A stretch of 64,000 bases of DNA, taken from JAISFI01 sp031553775 (GTDB taxonomy: Bacteria; Bacteroidota; Bacteroidia; Bacteroidales; Azobacteroidaceae). This document shows positions 24,810 to 33,535 of the stretch, in pieces. Each line of letters begins with the position of its first letter. The first letter of the stretch is position 1. The notes beneath the pieces were generated by a model. That model saw nothing but the letters and a program-made list of their open reading frames with translations. It ran no database searches and was not told the DNA's origin. The translations under genes were made by a program, and so were the position numbers. The stretch spans positions 1 through 64,000 of the forward strand of contig JAVBLA010000017.1 of assembly GCA_031553775.1 (NCBI GenBank), read 5' to 3'.

Positions 24810-25639
24810 TTTTTACGTATAGTTGCGGTGGATAAAATTTGATCGTAAAATTCATTGAAGGCATCCATATAAGTATCTGCCGGATGATATTCCAGGAAAG
24901 GCTTGTCGGTTTTGCTTAGTGCGTATTCTTTTACTTCCCTGTTGATTTCCGGGCTGCTTTGTATGACTCCGTCTGAAAAATCAATAGCCAATTTGCTGAG
25001 AGAAGCAAAATCGACGTCTCCTTTGATCGATTCCAGGTCTTTTTTTGTAATACCGTTCAGCAATAACTTGTTGGCAAAAACATCTCTGAAAGACTGTTTG
25101 AAATCGTCATCGTATACAGAATAGACTACTTTGGCATTTTTATAGCACGGATCATCACTGAAAGCTTTTTTTATATATAAAGGAACCAGGGCAGTCATCC
25201 AACCGTGGCAATGCACCAAATCGGGCACCCAACGTAATTTCTTGACAGTTTCCAAAACTCCCCGGGCATAAAAAATACTTCTTTCGTCGTTGTCTTCAAA
25301 TTCAACGCCATCCTCATCGGCAATCGTAGATTTTCGTTGAAAAAAATCTTCGTTATCAATAAAATAAATCTGCATACGGGCAGACTGAATGGATGCAACC
25401 TTAATAATAAGAGGGTGATCCGTATCATCAATAATCAGATTCATACCGGACAGCCGGATGACTTCATGTAATTGATTGCGTCTTTCATTGATATTTCCGT
25501 ACTTGGGCATGAATGTCCTGATCTCCCTTCCGCGCTCCTGTATGCCTTGCGGTAACGCCCTGCATATATCGGCTATTTCCGATTCAGGGAGATATGGGCT
25601 TATTTCGGATGTGATAAATAAAATCCTTTTTGCGTCCAT
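24806..25639 (-). CDS. Stand-alone GT5 (glycogen/starch synthase N-terminal) domain protein
   Basis: About 277 aa corresponding only to the N-terminal Rossmann domain of glycogen synthase. The start RILFITSEISPYLPESEIADICRALPQGIQERGREIRTFMPKYG matches the GlgA pattern (ADP-glucose site, with ESEIAD where GlgA has K.GGLaD), and DLVHCHGWMTALVPLYIK is the HCHDW region. The second GT-B domain carrying most catalytic residues is missing, and the KxGG lysine motif is changed, so glucan synthesis by this chain alone is unlikely. First gene of the operon with DUF4270, YihY, DUF4494 and YggS. Met at 25639 (MDAKRIL) preferred over 25657 because of the promoter position. Confidence 0.8.
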   Translation of the reverse strand: MDAKRILFITSEISPYLPESEIADICRALPQGIQERGREIRTFMPKYGNINERRNQLHEVIRLSGMNLIIDDTDHPLIIKVASIQSARMQIYFIDNEDFFQRKSTIADEDGVEFEDNDERSIFYARGVLETVKKLRWVPDLVHCHGWMTALVPLYIKKAFSDDPCYKNAKVVYSVYDDDFKQSFRDVFANKLLLNGITKKDLESIKGDVDFASLSKLAIDFSDGVIQSSPEINREVKEYALSKTDKPFLEYHPADTYMDAFNEFYDQILSTATIRKK

Positions 25640-25670
25640 TCTAAAACTATTAGTCACATTTTTGACGACG

Positions 25671-25704
25671 CAAAGATAATAAAAAAAAACGGAGAAAGAT
25701 CAAA
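25671..25704 (-). promoter_or_regulatory. Promoter of the glgA-like/DUF4270/yihY operon
   Basis: The reverse strand reads TATCTTTG at 25671-25678 with TTTG at 25701-25704, spacer 22 bases (slightly long). It lies 31 bases before the ATG at 25639. Confidence 0.4.
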
Positions 25705-25742
25705 ATAAACTCTCAATAATGATTAAAAAGGGGAGGGTAATA

Positions 25743-25807
25743 ATTGAAAATTGATAATTGAAAATTGAAAATTAGGTAGCTTTACTTTTAATTTTCAATT
25801 TTCAATT
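25743..25807. repeat. Perfect 19-bp hairpin of ATTGAAAATT repeats at the 3' end of the EEP gene
   Basis: Arms 25756-25774 and 25789-25807 are exact reverse complements, made of ATTGAAAATT units around a 14-base loop. An additional unit lies at 25743-25752. The right arm reaches the stop codon of the reverse-strand nuclease gene, so the stem could end its transcript. Confidence 0.7.
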
Positions 25808-26853
25808 CATTCCTGGTAGTATTTGATTAAGTAGACCAACACCGGAAAGTGGTCACTATATCCGTTGAGGAACATGTTCCCGCTGTGTGTTCTCAGGGGA
25901 TAACCTTTATATTGTCCTTCCTGCTGGATTAGGAAATCTTTGTTGAAGACTTCTGCTTTCCAGAATTTGAAGGTATTCCGGTCGGACCCCAACATATTTC
26001 CGGAAATAATAATCTGGTCGAAAAGATTCCAGGATCCCTGGTATCCGAGCGAGCCGATTCCTTTGGCAAATAATTCGGCCATCGGGTTAAAAAGATCGTC
26101 CTGGGAAACATTATTTCTTTTTTGTTTGGCAGCCAATACATCTTTTACACTGACATTGGTCGGATCGTCGTTCAGGTCACCCATAATCATGATCTTGGCT
26201 TCCGGATCTGCAGTACGGATAGAGTCGGAAATATGTTTGCTGAGTTTGGCTGCAGCAACCCGGAGCGGACGGGAACTTTTTTCTCCATTTCTTCGGGAAG
26301 GCCAGTGATTGACTATAAAATGGAATTTTTCTCCATCGAGTAGTCCGCTTACCAGCAATTGATCCCTCGTTTTGAAATTCGGGTTATCGGGTAAAACGAG
26401 CCGGTATGATTTGGAAGAGGTCACTTTAAATAATAAAGGATTGTATAGAAAACCTACATCGACACCCCTCAAATCGGGAGAATCATAATGAACAATTCCA
26501 AGATTATATTTGGCAATATCTTTCGCTTTGACCAGGTCTTCCAGCACCGAGCGGTTTTCTATTTCCGAGACTCCTATCACCGCCGGTCCCAGGGGACAAT
26601 TGTCTTTAGCCAGCTGACTGATACAATAAGCCATATTATTGATTTTCGACCAGTATTTTTTACCATCCCAGCGTTTTTCTCCTAAAGGGGAATATTCAAA
26701 GTCGTAAGTGCCATTATTATTAATGGTATCGAATAAATTTTCCAGGTTATAAAAGCCAATGGCATAGGGTACCAGTTTTTTATTTTGAGATTGGAGGCTT
26801 AAAAACAATCCCAGAAACAGTACTACTAACAGTGAATTCAGACAATTTTTCAT
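25807..26853 (-). CDS. Secreted endonuclease/exonuclease/phosphatase family protein
   Basis: Metal-dependent phosphodiesterase of the EEP superfamily, 348 aa, with an N-terminal signal peptide (MKNCLNSLLVVLFLGLFLSLQSQ), so periplasmic or exported. Motifs: IGFYNLENLFDT (N of the active site), VIGVSEIENRSVLEDL (catalytic metal-binding Glu), FIVNHWPSRRNG (His-Trp-Pro-Ser-Arg, typical of secreted nuclease-like members), KIMIMGDLNDDPTN (GDxN) and NGYSDHFPVLVYL (SDHxP). All catalytic residues are present. It is divergent from the TonB-dependent receptor at 27104 with 250 bases between, so it probably joins the nuclease locus: an external nuclease or phosphodiesterase. Exact substrate (DNA, RNA or other phosphodiester) cannot be told. 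Confidence 0.88.
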   Translation of the reverse strand: MKNCLNSLLVVLFLGLFLSLQSQNKKLVPYAIGFYNLENLFDTINNNGTYDFEYSPLGEKRWDGKKYWSKINNMAYCISQLAKDNCPLGPAVIGVSEIENRSVLEDLVKAKDIAKYNLGIVHYDSPDLRGVDVGFLYNPLLFKVTSSKSYRLVLPDNPNFKTRDQLLVSGLLDGEKFHFIVNHWPSRRNGEKSSRPLRVAAAKLSKHISDSIRTADPEAKIMIMGDLNDDPTNVSVKDVLAAKQKRNNVSQDDLFNPMAELFAKGIGSLGYQGSWNLFDQIIISGNMLGSDRNTFKFWKAEVFNKDFLIQQEGQYKGYPLRTHSGNMFLNGYSDHFPVLVYLIKYYQE

Positions 26854-26882
26854 AACAATCTCATTTTAGAATCATTGAACTG

Positions 26883-26890
26883 CAAATGTA
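26883..26890 (-). promoter_or_regulatory. -7 box of the EEP nuclease gene
   Basis: The reverse strand reads TACATTTG 30 bases before the ATG. A TTTG at 26915-26918 is present but 24 bases away, longer than usual. Confidence 0.4.
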
Positions 26891-27023
26891 ATCACTCTTT
26901 GTTAAATTAAAACTACAAAGCAAAAAAAGTTTCAGAAATATTTGTACCATCAATTTATATCGCGTACATTTGTTCACAACTTGTTTAATCATTTTTATCA
27001 ATAAAATCGTATTTTTTTGTTCA

Positions 27024-27053
27024 TTTGGCCTTAACTTTTCATGGATAATTTTG
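27024..27053 (+). promoter_or_regulatory. Promoter of the TonB receptor/nuclease locus
   Basis: -33 TTTG (27024-27027) and -7 TAATTTTG (27046-27053) with an 18-base spacer, 50 bases before the receptor ATG. It is back to back with the EEP nuclease promoter, so one regulator could act on both. Confidence 0.55.
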
Positions 27054-27103
27054 CGTGTTTTCAATTGGGTAAATTGAGATATTATTAATTTAAAACAAAT
27101 TCT

Positions 27104-29827
27104 ATGAGAAGGAGTCTCTTATTTATTCTACTCCTGTTCTTTTGCTATTCGACGTATTCACAAGAAACAGCATTGAAAGGAATAGTGATTAACTCAGCAA
27201 CCAAGCAACCGATCGACGGTGTATCTGTTTCCTTGAGAAACGCAGATCAAGTTACGATTACGGCCTCAGACGGTTCGTTCTTTTTTGATAAATTGTCTCC
27301 CGGTGGAGAATTTGTTGTGTTCTCATCACCGGATGTTACTACAAAAGAAATGAAAGTGAATATTCTGAACGATATGGTAAACGATCTAGGTATGATACCT
27401 GTAGTTTCCGGAGTCAGAAATTTACTAAGTGAAGGCTCTTTAATTCTCATAGACGAAGAAAATATTAATGAAGCCGGAGGTGACCAAAGTGATTATAATG
27501 TATCGTCCCTGATGATTTCCTCGAATGATGTTTACCTGTCGAATTCGGCATATGATTTTTCTGCCATGCGATTCAAAGTACGTGGATATGAAAACCGTTA
27601 TGTGGATTCTTATATAAATGGAGTCAATTTCAGTGATCCGGAAAGAGGTGGTTTCAGCTATGGAATGGTCGGAGGATTGAACGATGCTACCCGTAGTAAA
27701 GACATTGTCAATGCCATGGAATCTTCTTCCTACACATACAGTCAGGTAGGAGGAGCCAGTAATATTAATGCACATGCGGGTAACTATGCTCCGGGAGGAA
27801 AAGTGAGTGTGGCATATACCAACAGATCCTATAAATTACGTGGTTCCGCACTTTATTCCACCGGGATGCAACCGAATGGATGGGCATTCACCGGTTCTGT
27901 AGCTTATCGCTGGGCCGATGAAGGTTTCATCGATGGTACATTTTATAATAGCCTGGCTGGATTTTTTGCTGTGGAAAAATTGCTGAATCCGAGCCATAAA
28001 TTATCTCTTACGGCTTTTGCGGCTCCTACGCAACGGGGGCAATCGAGTGCGGCTCCGCAACAGTTGATGGATATAAAAGGACATTATTATAATTCATATT
28101 GGGGATACCAAAACGGCGAAAAACGGAATTCCAGAGTGGTTACTACTATGGAACCATCGGCAATCCTATCGCATACCTGGACTATCGACAAGAATTCGAA
28201 ACTGACTACCGGATTGGGATATAGATATTCTAAATACGGATCTACTGCTTTAGCCCGTTATAATGCCTATGATCCGAGACCAGACTATTATCGTAATCTT
28301 CCGGGATACAAAGATACGCCTGAACTACAGGAATCGTATGCTGTGGCTTGGTTAGTAGATCCTACTATTAACCAGGTGGATTGGAATGAGATGTACCAGT
28401 ATAATTATAATGTAAAATCCCTTAATCTGGGATCTGCTTTCATCGTAGAAGAACGTCATAACGATCAAATGAACCTTAGCCTGAATTCCACATTTAATAC
28501 AAAGCTGACTGAACGTATTACCTTTACAGCAGGCTTGGAAGCACGTACAACCAAAGGAATGCACTACAAAACCGTAAGTGATTTGCTTGGTGGAGATTAT
28601 TTTTTGAATATCAATCAGTTTGAGCAACGAAATTCAGGAAAAGGCTCCCCGGCACTTAGATACGACTTGAATAATCCGGATACTACAGCAATAGAAGGCG
28701 ATCGTTTTGGCTATGATTACGACATCCATGTAAACAGTGCCAATGTTTGGTTGCAAAATACTCACCGCTACAACAAATGGGATATCAACTACGGATTCAA
28801 AATCGGATTTACCGAATTTTACAGAACCGGACATATGAGAAACGGTTTGGCACCGGATAACTCTTATGGAGAAGGAGCTCACCATTCCTTTATAGATCAG
28901 AGTGCTAAATTAGGAATAGCTTATAAAATTTCCGGAAGACATATCCTGTCGGGAAATGTATCATACACAACTCAACCTCCGCTTCCGTACAATGCTTATC
29001 TTTCTCCCCGTGTGAAAGACACCCCGATTCCAAACATGGAAAATGAAAATATTTTTGCAGCTGACCTGAGTTATAATATCAGTACCCCGATTTTACGAGG
29101 ACGTATTACTGCTTTCCAAACCAATTTCTACGATCAGGCACGGATGTATAATATGTATTCGGATGCAGATGGCACTTTTGTTAATTATGCGCTGACAGGA
29201 ATCAATAAGATACACAGGGGATTTGAATTGGGAATGGAAGTGAAAGTTAACTCCAACTTGTCATTCACTGCTATTGGAACTTTGTCGGAATACTATTACA
29301 GCAATCGTCCAACAGGTACGCTCAGTGCAGAAAACGGATCAATTTCCGACCGTTCGGAAACTGTATATCTGAAAAATTTTTATGTATCGGGAACGCCTCA
29401 AACAGCAGGAGCTCTCGGAGCACATTATTTCTATAATTACTGGTTCTTTGATCTTACACTTAGCGGATTTAATAGGACCTACATCGATCCTTCTCCAATC
29501 AAAAGAACTGAATCGGCTATTTCAAAAATTACAGCAAACAGTAATGAAGAATTAGAGAAAAAAATAGAAATTGCCACCAACCAGGAAAAATTTGCAGGAG
29601 GTACTACTTTGGATTTCTCTATCGGAAAAATGTTTCGTATTCAAAGAAAATATACTTTGAATGTGAATCTCCAATTCTGTAATATACTGAATAATGAGGA
29701 CCTAAAATCGGGAGGATATGAATATAACCGAATCGATTTGGATGATGCCTCATCCAATAAATTCCCTTCTTATTACTACTATGCACAGGGATTCAACTGT
29801 TTCCTGAATGCAGGTTTCAGATTTTAA
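27104..29827 (+). CDS. TonB-dependent outer-membrane receptor (candidate nucleic-acid/nucleotide importer)
   Basis: Outer-membrane active transporter of 907 aa. Signal peptide MRRSLLFILLLFFCYSTYSQ, then a carboxypeptidase-regulatory-like domain (about 22-100: ALKGIVINSATKQPIDGVSVSLRN), a plug domain (to about 260: FKVRGYENRYVDSYINGVNFSDPERGGFSYG, VGGASNINAHAGNYAPGGKVS) and a 22-strand-type barrel ending NCFLNAGFRF, with terminal Phe as barrel proteins have. It shares few features with SusC and has no SusD neighbour. Seven bases after its stop codon the OB-lipoprotein ORF opens. Substrate is not visible in the sequence itself; nucleic-acid fragments or nucleotides are inferred from the nuclease genes downstream and the EEP nuclease upstream. 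Confidence 0.85.
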   Translation: MRRSLLFILLLFFCYSTYSQETALKGIVINSATKQPIDGVSVSLRNADQVTITASDGSFFFDKLSPGGEFVVFSSPDVTTKEMKVNILNDMVNDLGMIPVVSGVRNLLSEGSLILIDEENINEAGGDQSDYNVSSLMISSNDVYLSNSAYDFSAMRFKVRGYENRYVDSYINGVNFSDPERGGFSYGMVGGLNDATRSKDIVNAMESSSYTYSQVGGASNINAHAGNYAPGGKVSVAYTNRSYKLRGSALYSTGMQPNGWAFTGSVAYRWADEGFIDGTFYNSLAGFFAVEKLLNPSHKLSLTAFAAPTQRGQSSAAPQQLMDIKGHYYNSYWGYQNGEKRNSRVVTTMEPSAILSHTWTIDKNSKLTTGLGYRYSKYGSTALARYNAYDPRPDYYRNLPGYKDTPELQESYAVAWLVDPTINQVDWNEMYQYNYNVKSLNLGSAFIVEERHNDQMNLSLNSTFNTKLTERITFTAGLEARTTKGMHYKTVSDLLGGDYFLNINQFEQRNSGKGSPALRYDLNNPDTTAIEGDRFGYDYDIHVNSANVWLQNTHRYNKWDINYGFKIGFTEFYRTGHMRNGLAPDNSYGEGAHHSFIDQSAKLGIAYKISGRHILSGNVSYTTQPPLPYNAYLSPRVKDTPIPNMENENIFAADLSYNISTPILRGRITAFQTNFYDQARMYNMYSDADGTFVNYALTGINKIHRGFELGMEVKVNSNLSFTAIGTLSEYYYSNRPTGTLSAENGSISDRSETVYLKNFYVSGTPQTAGALGAHYFYNYWFFDLTLSGFNRTYIDPSPIKRTESAISKITANSNEELEKKIEIATNQEKFAGGTTLDFSIGKMFRIQRKYTLNVNLQFCNILNNEDLKSGGYEYNRIDLDDASSNKFPSYYYYAQGFNCFLNAGFRF

Positions 29828-29866
29828 CAAATAATGGATATGATGTATAAAATAAAAATAAAAAAT

Positions 29867-31279
29867 ATGAAATACTGCAAATGTTTAATCGCCATATTTC
29901 TGACCTCCCTGTGTCTTTTTTCATGCGAAGAAAAAGATTTTGATGTACCTCCTTATGAACCATTGCCGGAGATGGGAGACGGAAGTCAGGAAAAACCATA
30001 TAATGTAGACCAGGTAGTTGCCAAAGGAAAAAATGTTACTGAAACAGGACAATGGGTGAAAGGGTATATCGTCGGATGTGTAGATGGTATATCTATCTTT
30101 GAGAATTCTGATTTTGAAACACCATTTAATTCCGAATCCAATATTTTGATTGCATACGATGTTAATGAAACGGATCCGAATAAATGTGTTCCCATACAGT
30201 TATCTTCAGGAACTCCGGCTAGAACAGACCTAAATCTGAAAGGCCATCCCGAAAATAAGGGAAAAATACTTCTGATTCAAGGAGATTTGAATGCTTATTT
30301 CGGTGTTGCAGGTATTAAAAATATCACCAGTTACAGCTTAGATGGTAAAAGCCCGGATCCTGGTCCTGATCCCGGAACAATCACAGGAGATGGAAGTGAA
30401 AATAATCCGTATAATGTTGCCGGCATTAAAGCCAATCAGGGTGCTGCAAATAATACTAATTATAAATGGGGTACTGGTTATGTGGTAGGAGTTTATGAAA
30501 CCGGAGTAGATCCTTTTGCACCCAGTTTCACAGCTCCGTTTACAACAAACTCCAATATTCTGATTGCAGATTCACCGACAGAAACGGATTTATCCAATTG
30601 TATTACGGTTCAGTTACCGGCTACAATGAGAGATGCTTTAAGTCCAGTCAATTCATCTACTATTTTGAAGAAAAAGGTTTCTTTGAATGGTTCTTTTGAG
30701 GCTTATTTCAGCGTTCCCGGCATTAAAAGTTTGCAAGGCTACAAAATTGATGGAGTAGGACCTGATCCTGACCCGGATCCAGATCCATCCGGTCCTTTTC
30801 TGGAAACATTTGAGGGAACTGCCGCCAATAAAGCTAGTTATGTGCTCGGTGACTTTGTAGGAGAAGCAACCACATGGACTGTGTTTGGAGTTGTTTCATC
30901 GGCAGACACCAACGACAAAAAAAATGGCACTCGTTCTGTCCGTTTGAGAGATCCTAATTCAACCAATGCTGATCCTCATTACTTTATGATGAAAAATGAT
31001 AAAGCCAATGGAGCTGGAATTATCTCACTTTATCATGGCATGTATGGCACTCATACCGGTGCTGCAACATGGAAACTGGAAGTTTCAAATGATGGAGGTG
31101 TTACATGGAATGCGTTCTCTCAAGATGTGACATCTGTTCCTGCCGCCCTTACTAAAATATCTTTTACGGTAAATGTCAGTGGAAATATCCGGATCAAAAT
31201 AACAAAAACAAATTCCCAATCGGCAGGTTCCTCAAGCATCAATATTGATGATATAGAGATTACTGACTATATTCCGTAA
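29867..31279 (+). CDS. Surface lipoprotein with two DUF6359 (OB-like) domains and a jelly-roll domain
   Basis: About 470 aa. Lipoprotein signal (MKYCKCLIAIFLTSLCLFSC) followed by EEKDFD, an acidic surface-export signal. Two DUF6359 repeats, one at about residues 30-145 (GQWVKGYIVGCVDG, SNILIAYDVNETDP, GKILLIQGDLNAYFGVAGIKN) and one at about 165-295 (WGTGYVVGVYETG, SNILIADSPTETD). The V.GYIVG....SNI....G.....yfg..GIK pattern resembles an OB fold, which would suit binding nucleic acid, but this is inference. DP-rich linkers separate domains. The last 165 residues form a jelly-roll module (FLETFEG...SLYHGMYGTHTGAA...INIDDIEITDY) that is nearly repeated in the third gene. The ORF opens at 29834, but the signal peptide supports 29867. 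Confidence 0.75.
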   Translation: MKYCKCLIAIFLTSLCLFSCEEKDFDVPPYEPLPEMGDGSQEKPYNVDQVVAKGKNVTETGQWVKGYIVGCVDGISIFENSDFETPFNSESNILIAYDVNETDPNKCVPIQLSSGTPARTDLNLKGHPENKGKILLIQGDLNAYFGVAGIKNITSYSLDGKSPDPGPDPGTITGDGSENNPYNVAGIKANQGAANNTNYKWGTGYVVGVYETGVDPFAPSFTAPFTTNSNILIADSPTETDLSNCITVQLPATMRDALSPVNSSTILKKKVSLNGSFEAYFSVPGIKSLQGYKIDGVGPDPDPDPDPSGPFLETFEGTAANKASYVLGDFVGEATTWTVFGVVSSADTNDKKNGTRSVRLRDPNSTNADPHYFMMKNDKANGAGIISLYHGMYGTHTGAATWKLEVSNDGGVTWNAFSQDVTSVPAALTKISFTVNVSGNIRIKITKTNSQSAGSSSINIDDIEITDYIP

Positions 31280-31321
31280 ATTTTTAATATACAAGTATAT
31301 ATGAAACTAAAAACAATAAAT

Positions 31322-33460
31322 ATGAAAGCTTTTTTGAAAGGACTATTTATTTTATTCGCTATCTCATTTTCATTCACGGCATGTAATGACGAGAGGGATT
31401 ACGATACAATTCCCTATGAGGTCCCTTATTATGAAGGGCAAGCGAATATTACTATAGTAGATTTTATCAAAAAATACCAACATGTAGCTGACACTCTTAA
31501 GATCACCGATAATGATGTTATTGAGGGATATATTACAGCAAACGATGTATCCGGTAATATTTTCAAACAACTAGTTATTCAGGACCATACGGCTGCTATG
31601 CTGATTAATATCGATCGAACCGGGTTGTATGGAGATTTTCCTGTAGGACAAAAAGTGGTAATTGACTGTAAAGATTTCTATATAGGAAAAACTTATAATA
31701 TGCTACAGTTGGGTGCTTATTATAAAAGTGGAAGCTATAATCAGATTGGACGTGCAGACTGGTTATTTGTTAGAGATAGAATTCACAAAACAGGAGTTCC
31801 CGATCCTAATGTAATCAAACCCGATACTCTGGATTTAAATACTTTCGATGCCGGGGTTTTGAGTAATGACACAAATGTTGCCAAGCTATACACCTTAAAG
31901 GCCGTGATGTATCAGGATGGTGGACAAAAACCTTTTGCCACGGCAGAAGAAGTGAAAGGAAATGCGGTTGACCGAATTGTTTATTTTGTTGATGCTCCTG
32001 ATAAAAAAGTTACTACCAGGAATAGTAGTTATGCAGATTTTGCATCAGTAACTTTACCTAAAGATACAGTTAATCTGACTGGTATTTTAACTACCTATCT
32101 GGGAGCTGTTCAATACATGCTCCGTTCCTATAATGATGTTCAGAAATTTAAAGGTGAAATTCCCCAACCCGGCGGGACCAAAGATCATCCGTGGTCTGTT
32201 GATTTTGCTCTGTCTAATCAAGATGTCCAAACATCAGGATGGATTCAAGGGTATATTGTAGGTACGGTAGTGCCCGGAATCAATGCATCAAATCCGATTA
32301 ACGGAAATGAAGATATTGCTTTTAATGCCGGAGATTTCATGAATAATACTGTGGTACTGGCAGCTTCAGCCGATGTAAGGGATTGGACCAAATGCGTCGT
32401 TGTAAATCTTCCCAGCGGTTCTGCGATACGTACTCAGATAAATTTGGTGGATAATCCTGGTAATCTGGGTAAAGTCTTAAAAGTAACAGGTATACTACAA
32501 AATTATTTTGGAGCCGCGGGACAGTATGTTGCTTTTGGAACTTCCAGTGAATTTGAATTTGGAGGAGTTCCTTCAGGAGACGGCGATGGTTCAGAAGCCA
32601 GTCCGTATTCTGCCAATCAGGTAGTAGCCAAGGGTAAAGATGTAAATGAAACCGGCAAATGGGTTAAAGGATATATAGTAGGTTGCGTTCCGGATCAATA
32701 TTTAGCTAATGCTGTTTTCGATGCGCCATTCTCTTCTCAATCCAACATCCTGATTGCTACTGATCCAAATGAAACCGATCCCACTAATTGTGTTCCCGTG
32801 CAATTGGCAACAGGAACTTCTGCCAGAACAGATCTCAACCTAAATGCAAATCCCGGCAATGAAGGGAAAGAAGTAACAATTGCCTGCGATTTGATCGCTT
32901 ATTTCGGTGTAGCCGGAATCAAAAATATCACATCGTATAAATTGAATGGCAGCGGACCAGGTCCGGAACCAGGAACAGAGATCCTGAATGTACCTTTTTC
33001 TTCCGACATGGGAGGATTCACAGCAATCAGCGTACTTGGAGACCAGGTTTGGACATTAAATACATCCTACGGATATGTTCTAATGAGCGGTTATGCTAAT
33101 AATGTAAGCAATCCCAATGAAGACTGGTTGATTTCTCCGGCTATGAATCTGACAGGAAAAACTTCTGCTACAGTAACTTTTTCACATACAATTAATAAAG
33201 GAACTGTTGCCAATATGCTCTCTAACCATACCTTGTGGGTGAGTACCAATTATACTTCGGGAAGTCCCTCAACTGCAACCTGGACACAGGTAACGATCAC
33301 TACTTATCCTACGGGAAGCGATTGGACTTTTGTTGATAGTGGGAATATTTCTCTTCCATCTTCTGTGCTAAACAATACAAATGTAAGGATTGCATTTAAA
33401 TATTTATGTTCAAGTGCAGAATCTGCCAGTTGGGAAATTAAAAACTTGGTGGTTAAATAG
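31322..33460 (+). CDS. Surface lipoprotein: DUF5689, two DUF6359 domains, choice-of-anchor J
   Basis: About 712 aa. Signal MKAFLKGLFILFAISFSFTAC, then NDERDYDTIPYE, again acidic and closely like the preceding protein's start (EEKDFDVPPYE). DUF5689 spans about 30-265 and holds an OB-like segment: NDVIEGYITANDVSGNIFKQ, VIQDHTAAMLINID, GQKVVIDCKDFYIGKTY. DUF6359 copies lie at about 290-410 and 425-545. The second has WVKGYIVGCV, identical to the first copy in the upstream gene, evidence of recent domain exchange. The C-terminal 160 residues are a choice-of-anchor J beta sandwich (PNEDWLISPAMNLTG). DUF5689 proteins are commonly found near EndA-type nucleases, as here. A terminator-like hairpin follows the stop. 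Confidence 0.78.
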   Translation: MKAFLKGLFILFAISFSFTACNDERDYDTIPYEVPYYEGQANITIVDFIKKYQHVADTLKITDNDVIEGYITANDVSGNIFKQLVIQDHTAAMLINIDRTGLYGDFPVGQKVVIDCKDFYIGKTYNMLQLGAYYKSGSYNQIGRADWLFVRDRIHKTGVPDPNVIKPDTLDLNTFDAGVLSNDTNVAKLYTLKAVMYQDGGQKPFATAEEVKGNAVDRIVYFVDAPDKKVTTRNSSYADFASVTLPKDTVNLTGILTTYLGAVQYMLRSYNDVQKFKGEIPQPGGTKDHPWSVDFALSNQDVQTSGWIQGYIVGTVVPGINASNPINGNEDIAFNAGDFMNNTVVLAASADVRDWTKCVVVNLPSGSAIRTQINLVDNPGNLGKVLKVTGILQNYFGAAGQYVAFGTSSEFEFGGVPSGDGDGSEASPYSANQVVAKGKDVNETGKWVKGYIVGCVPDQYLANAVFDAPFSSQSNILIATDPNETDPTNCVPVQLATGTSARTDLNLNANPGNEGKEVTIACDLIAYFGVAGIKNITSYKLNGSGPGPEPGTEILNVPFSSDMGGFTAISVLGDQVWTLNTSYGYVLMSGYANNVSNPNEDWLISPAMNLTGKTSATVTFSHTINKGTVANMLSNHTLWVSTNYTSGSPSTATWTQVTITTYPTGSDWTFVDSGNISLPSSVLNNTNVRIAFKYLCSSAESASWEIKNLVVK

Positions 33461-33463
33461 ATG

Positions 33464-33509
33464 AATTGTCCTCATTACCCAGTTTATTTGGGTAGTGAGG
33501 ACAATTTTT
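33464..33509 (+). terminator. Strong hairpin after the DUF5689 gene
   Basis: An 18-bp stem with one mismatched pair, arms 33464-33481 and 33489-33506 (aattgtcctcattaccca and partner), 7-base loop, and a run of five T. It splits the locus into an upstream receptor/lipoprotein unit and a downstream unit, probably with partial readthrough. Confidence 0.75.
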
Positions 33510-33535
33510 AGAGTATTAATATTAAATATGATTTT

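Noticed and set aside
26861..27064. 67-codon reverse frame in the EEP/receptor gap
   Set aside because: It lies over both predicted promoters, has low-complexity sequence and no family pattern.
33464..33509. Hairpin after the DUF5689 gene considered as a riboswitch
   Set aside because: Simple stem-loop with a T-run and no conserved aptamer-like bulges; terminator explains it.
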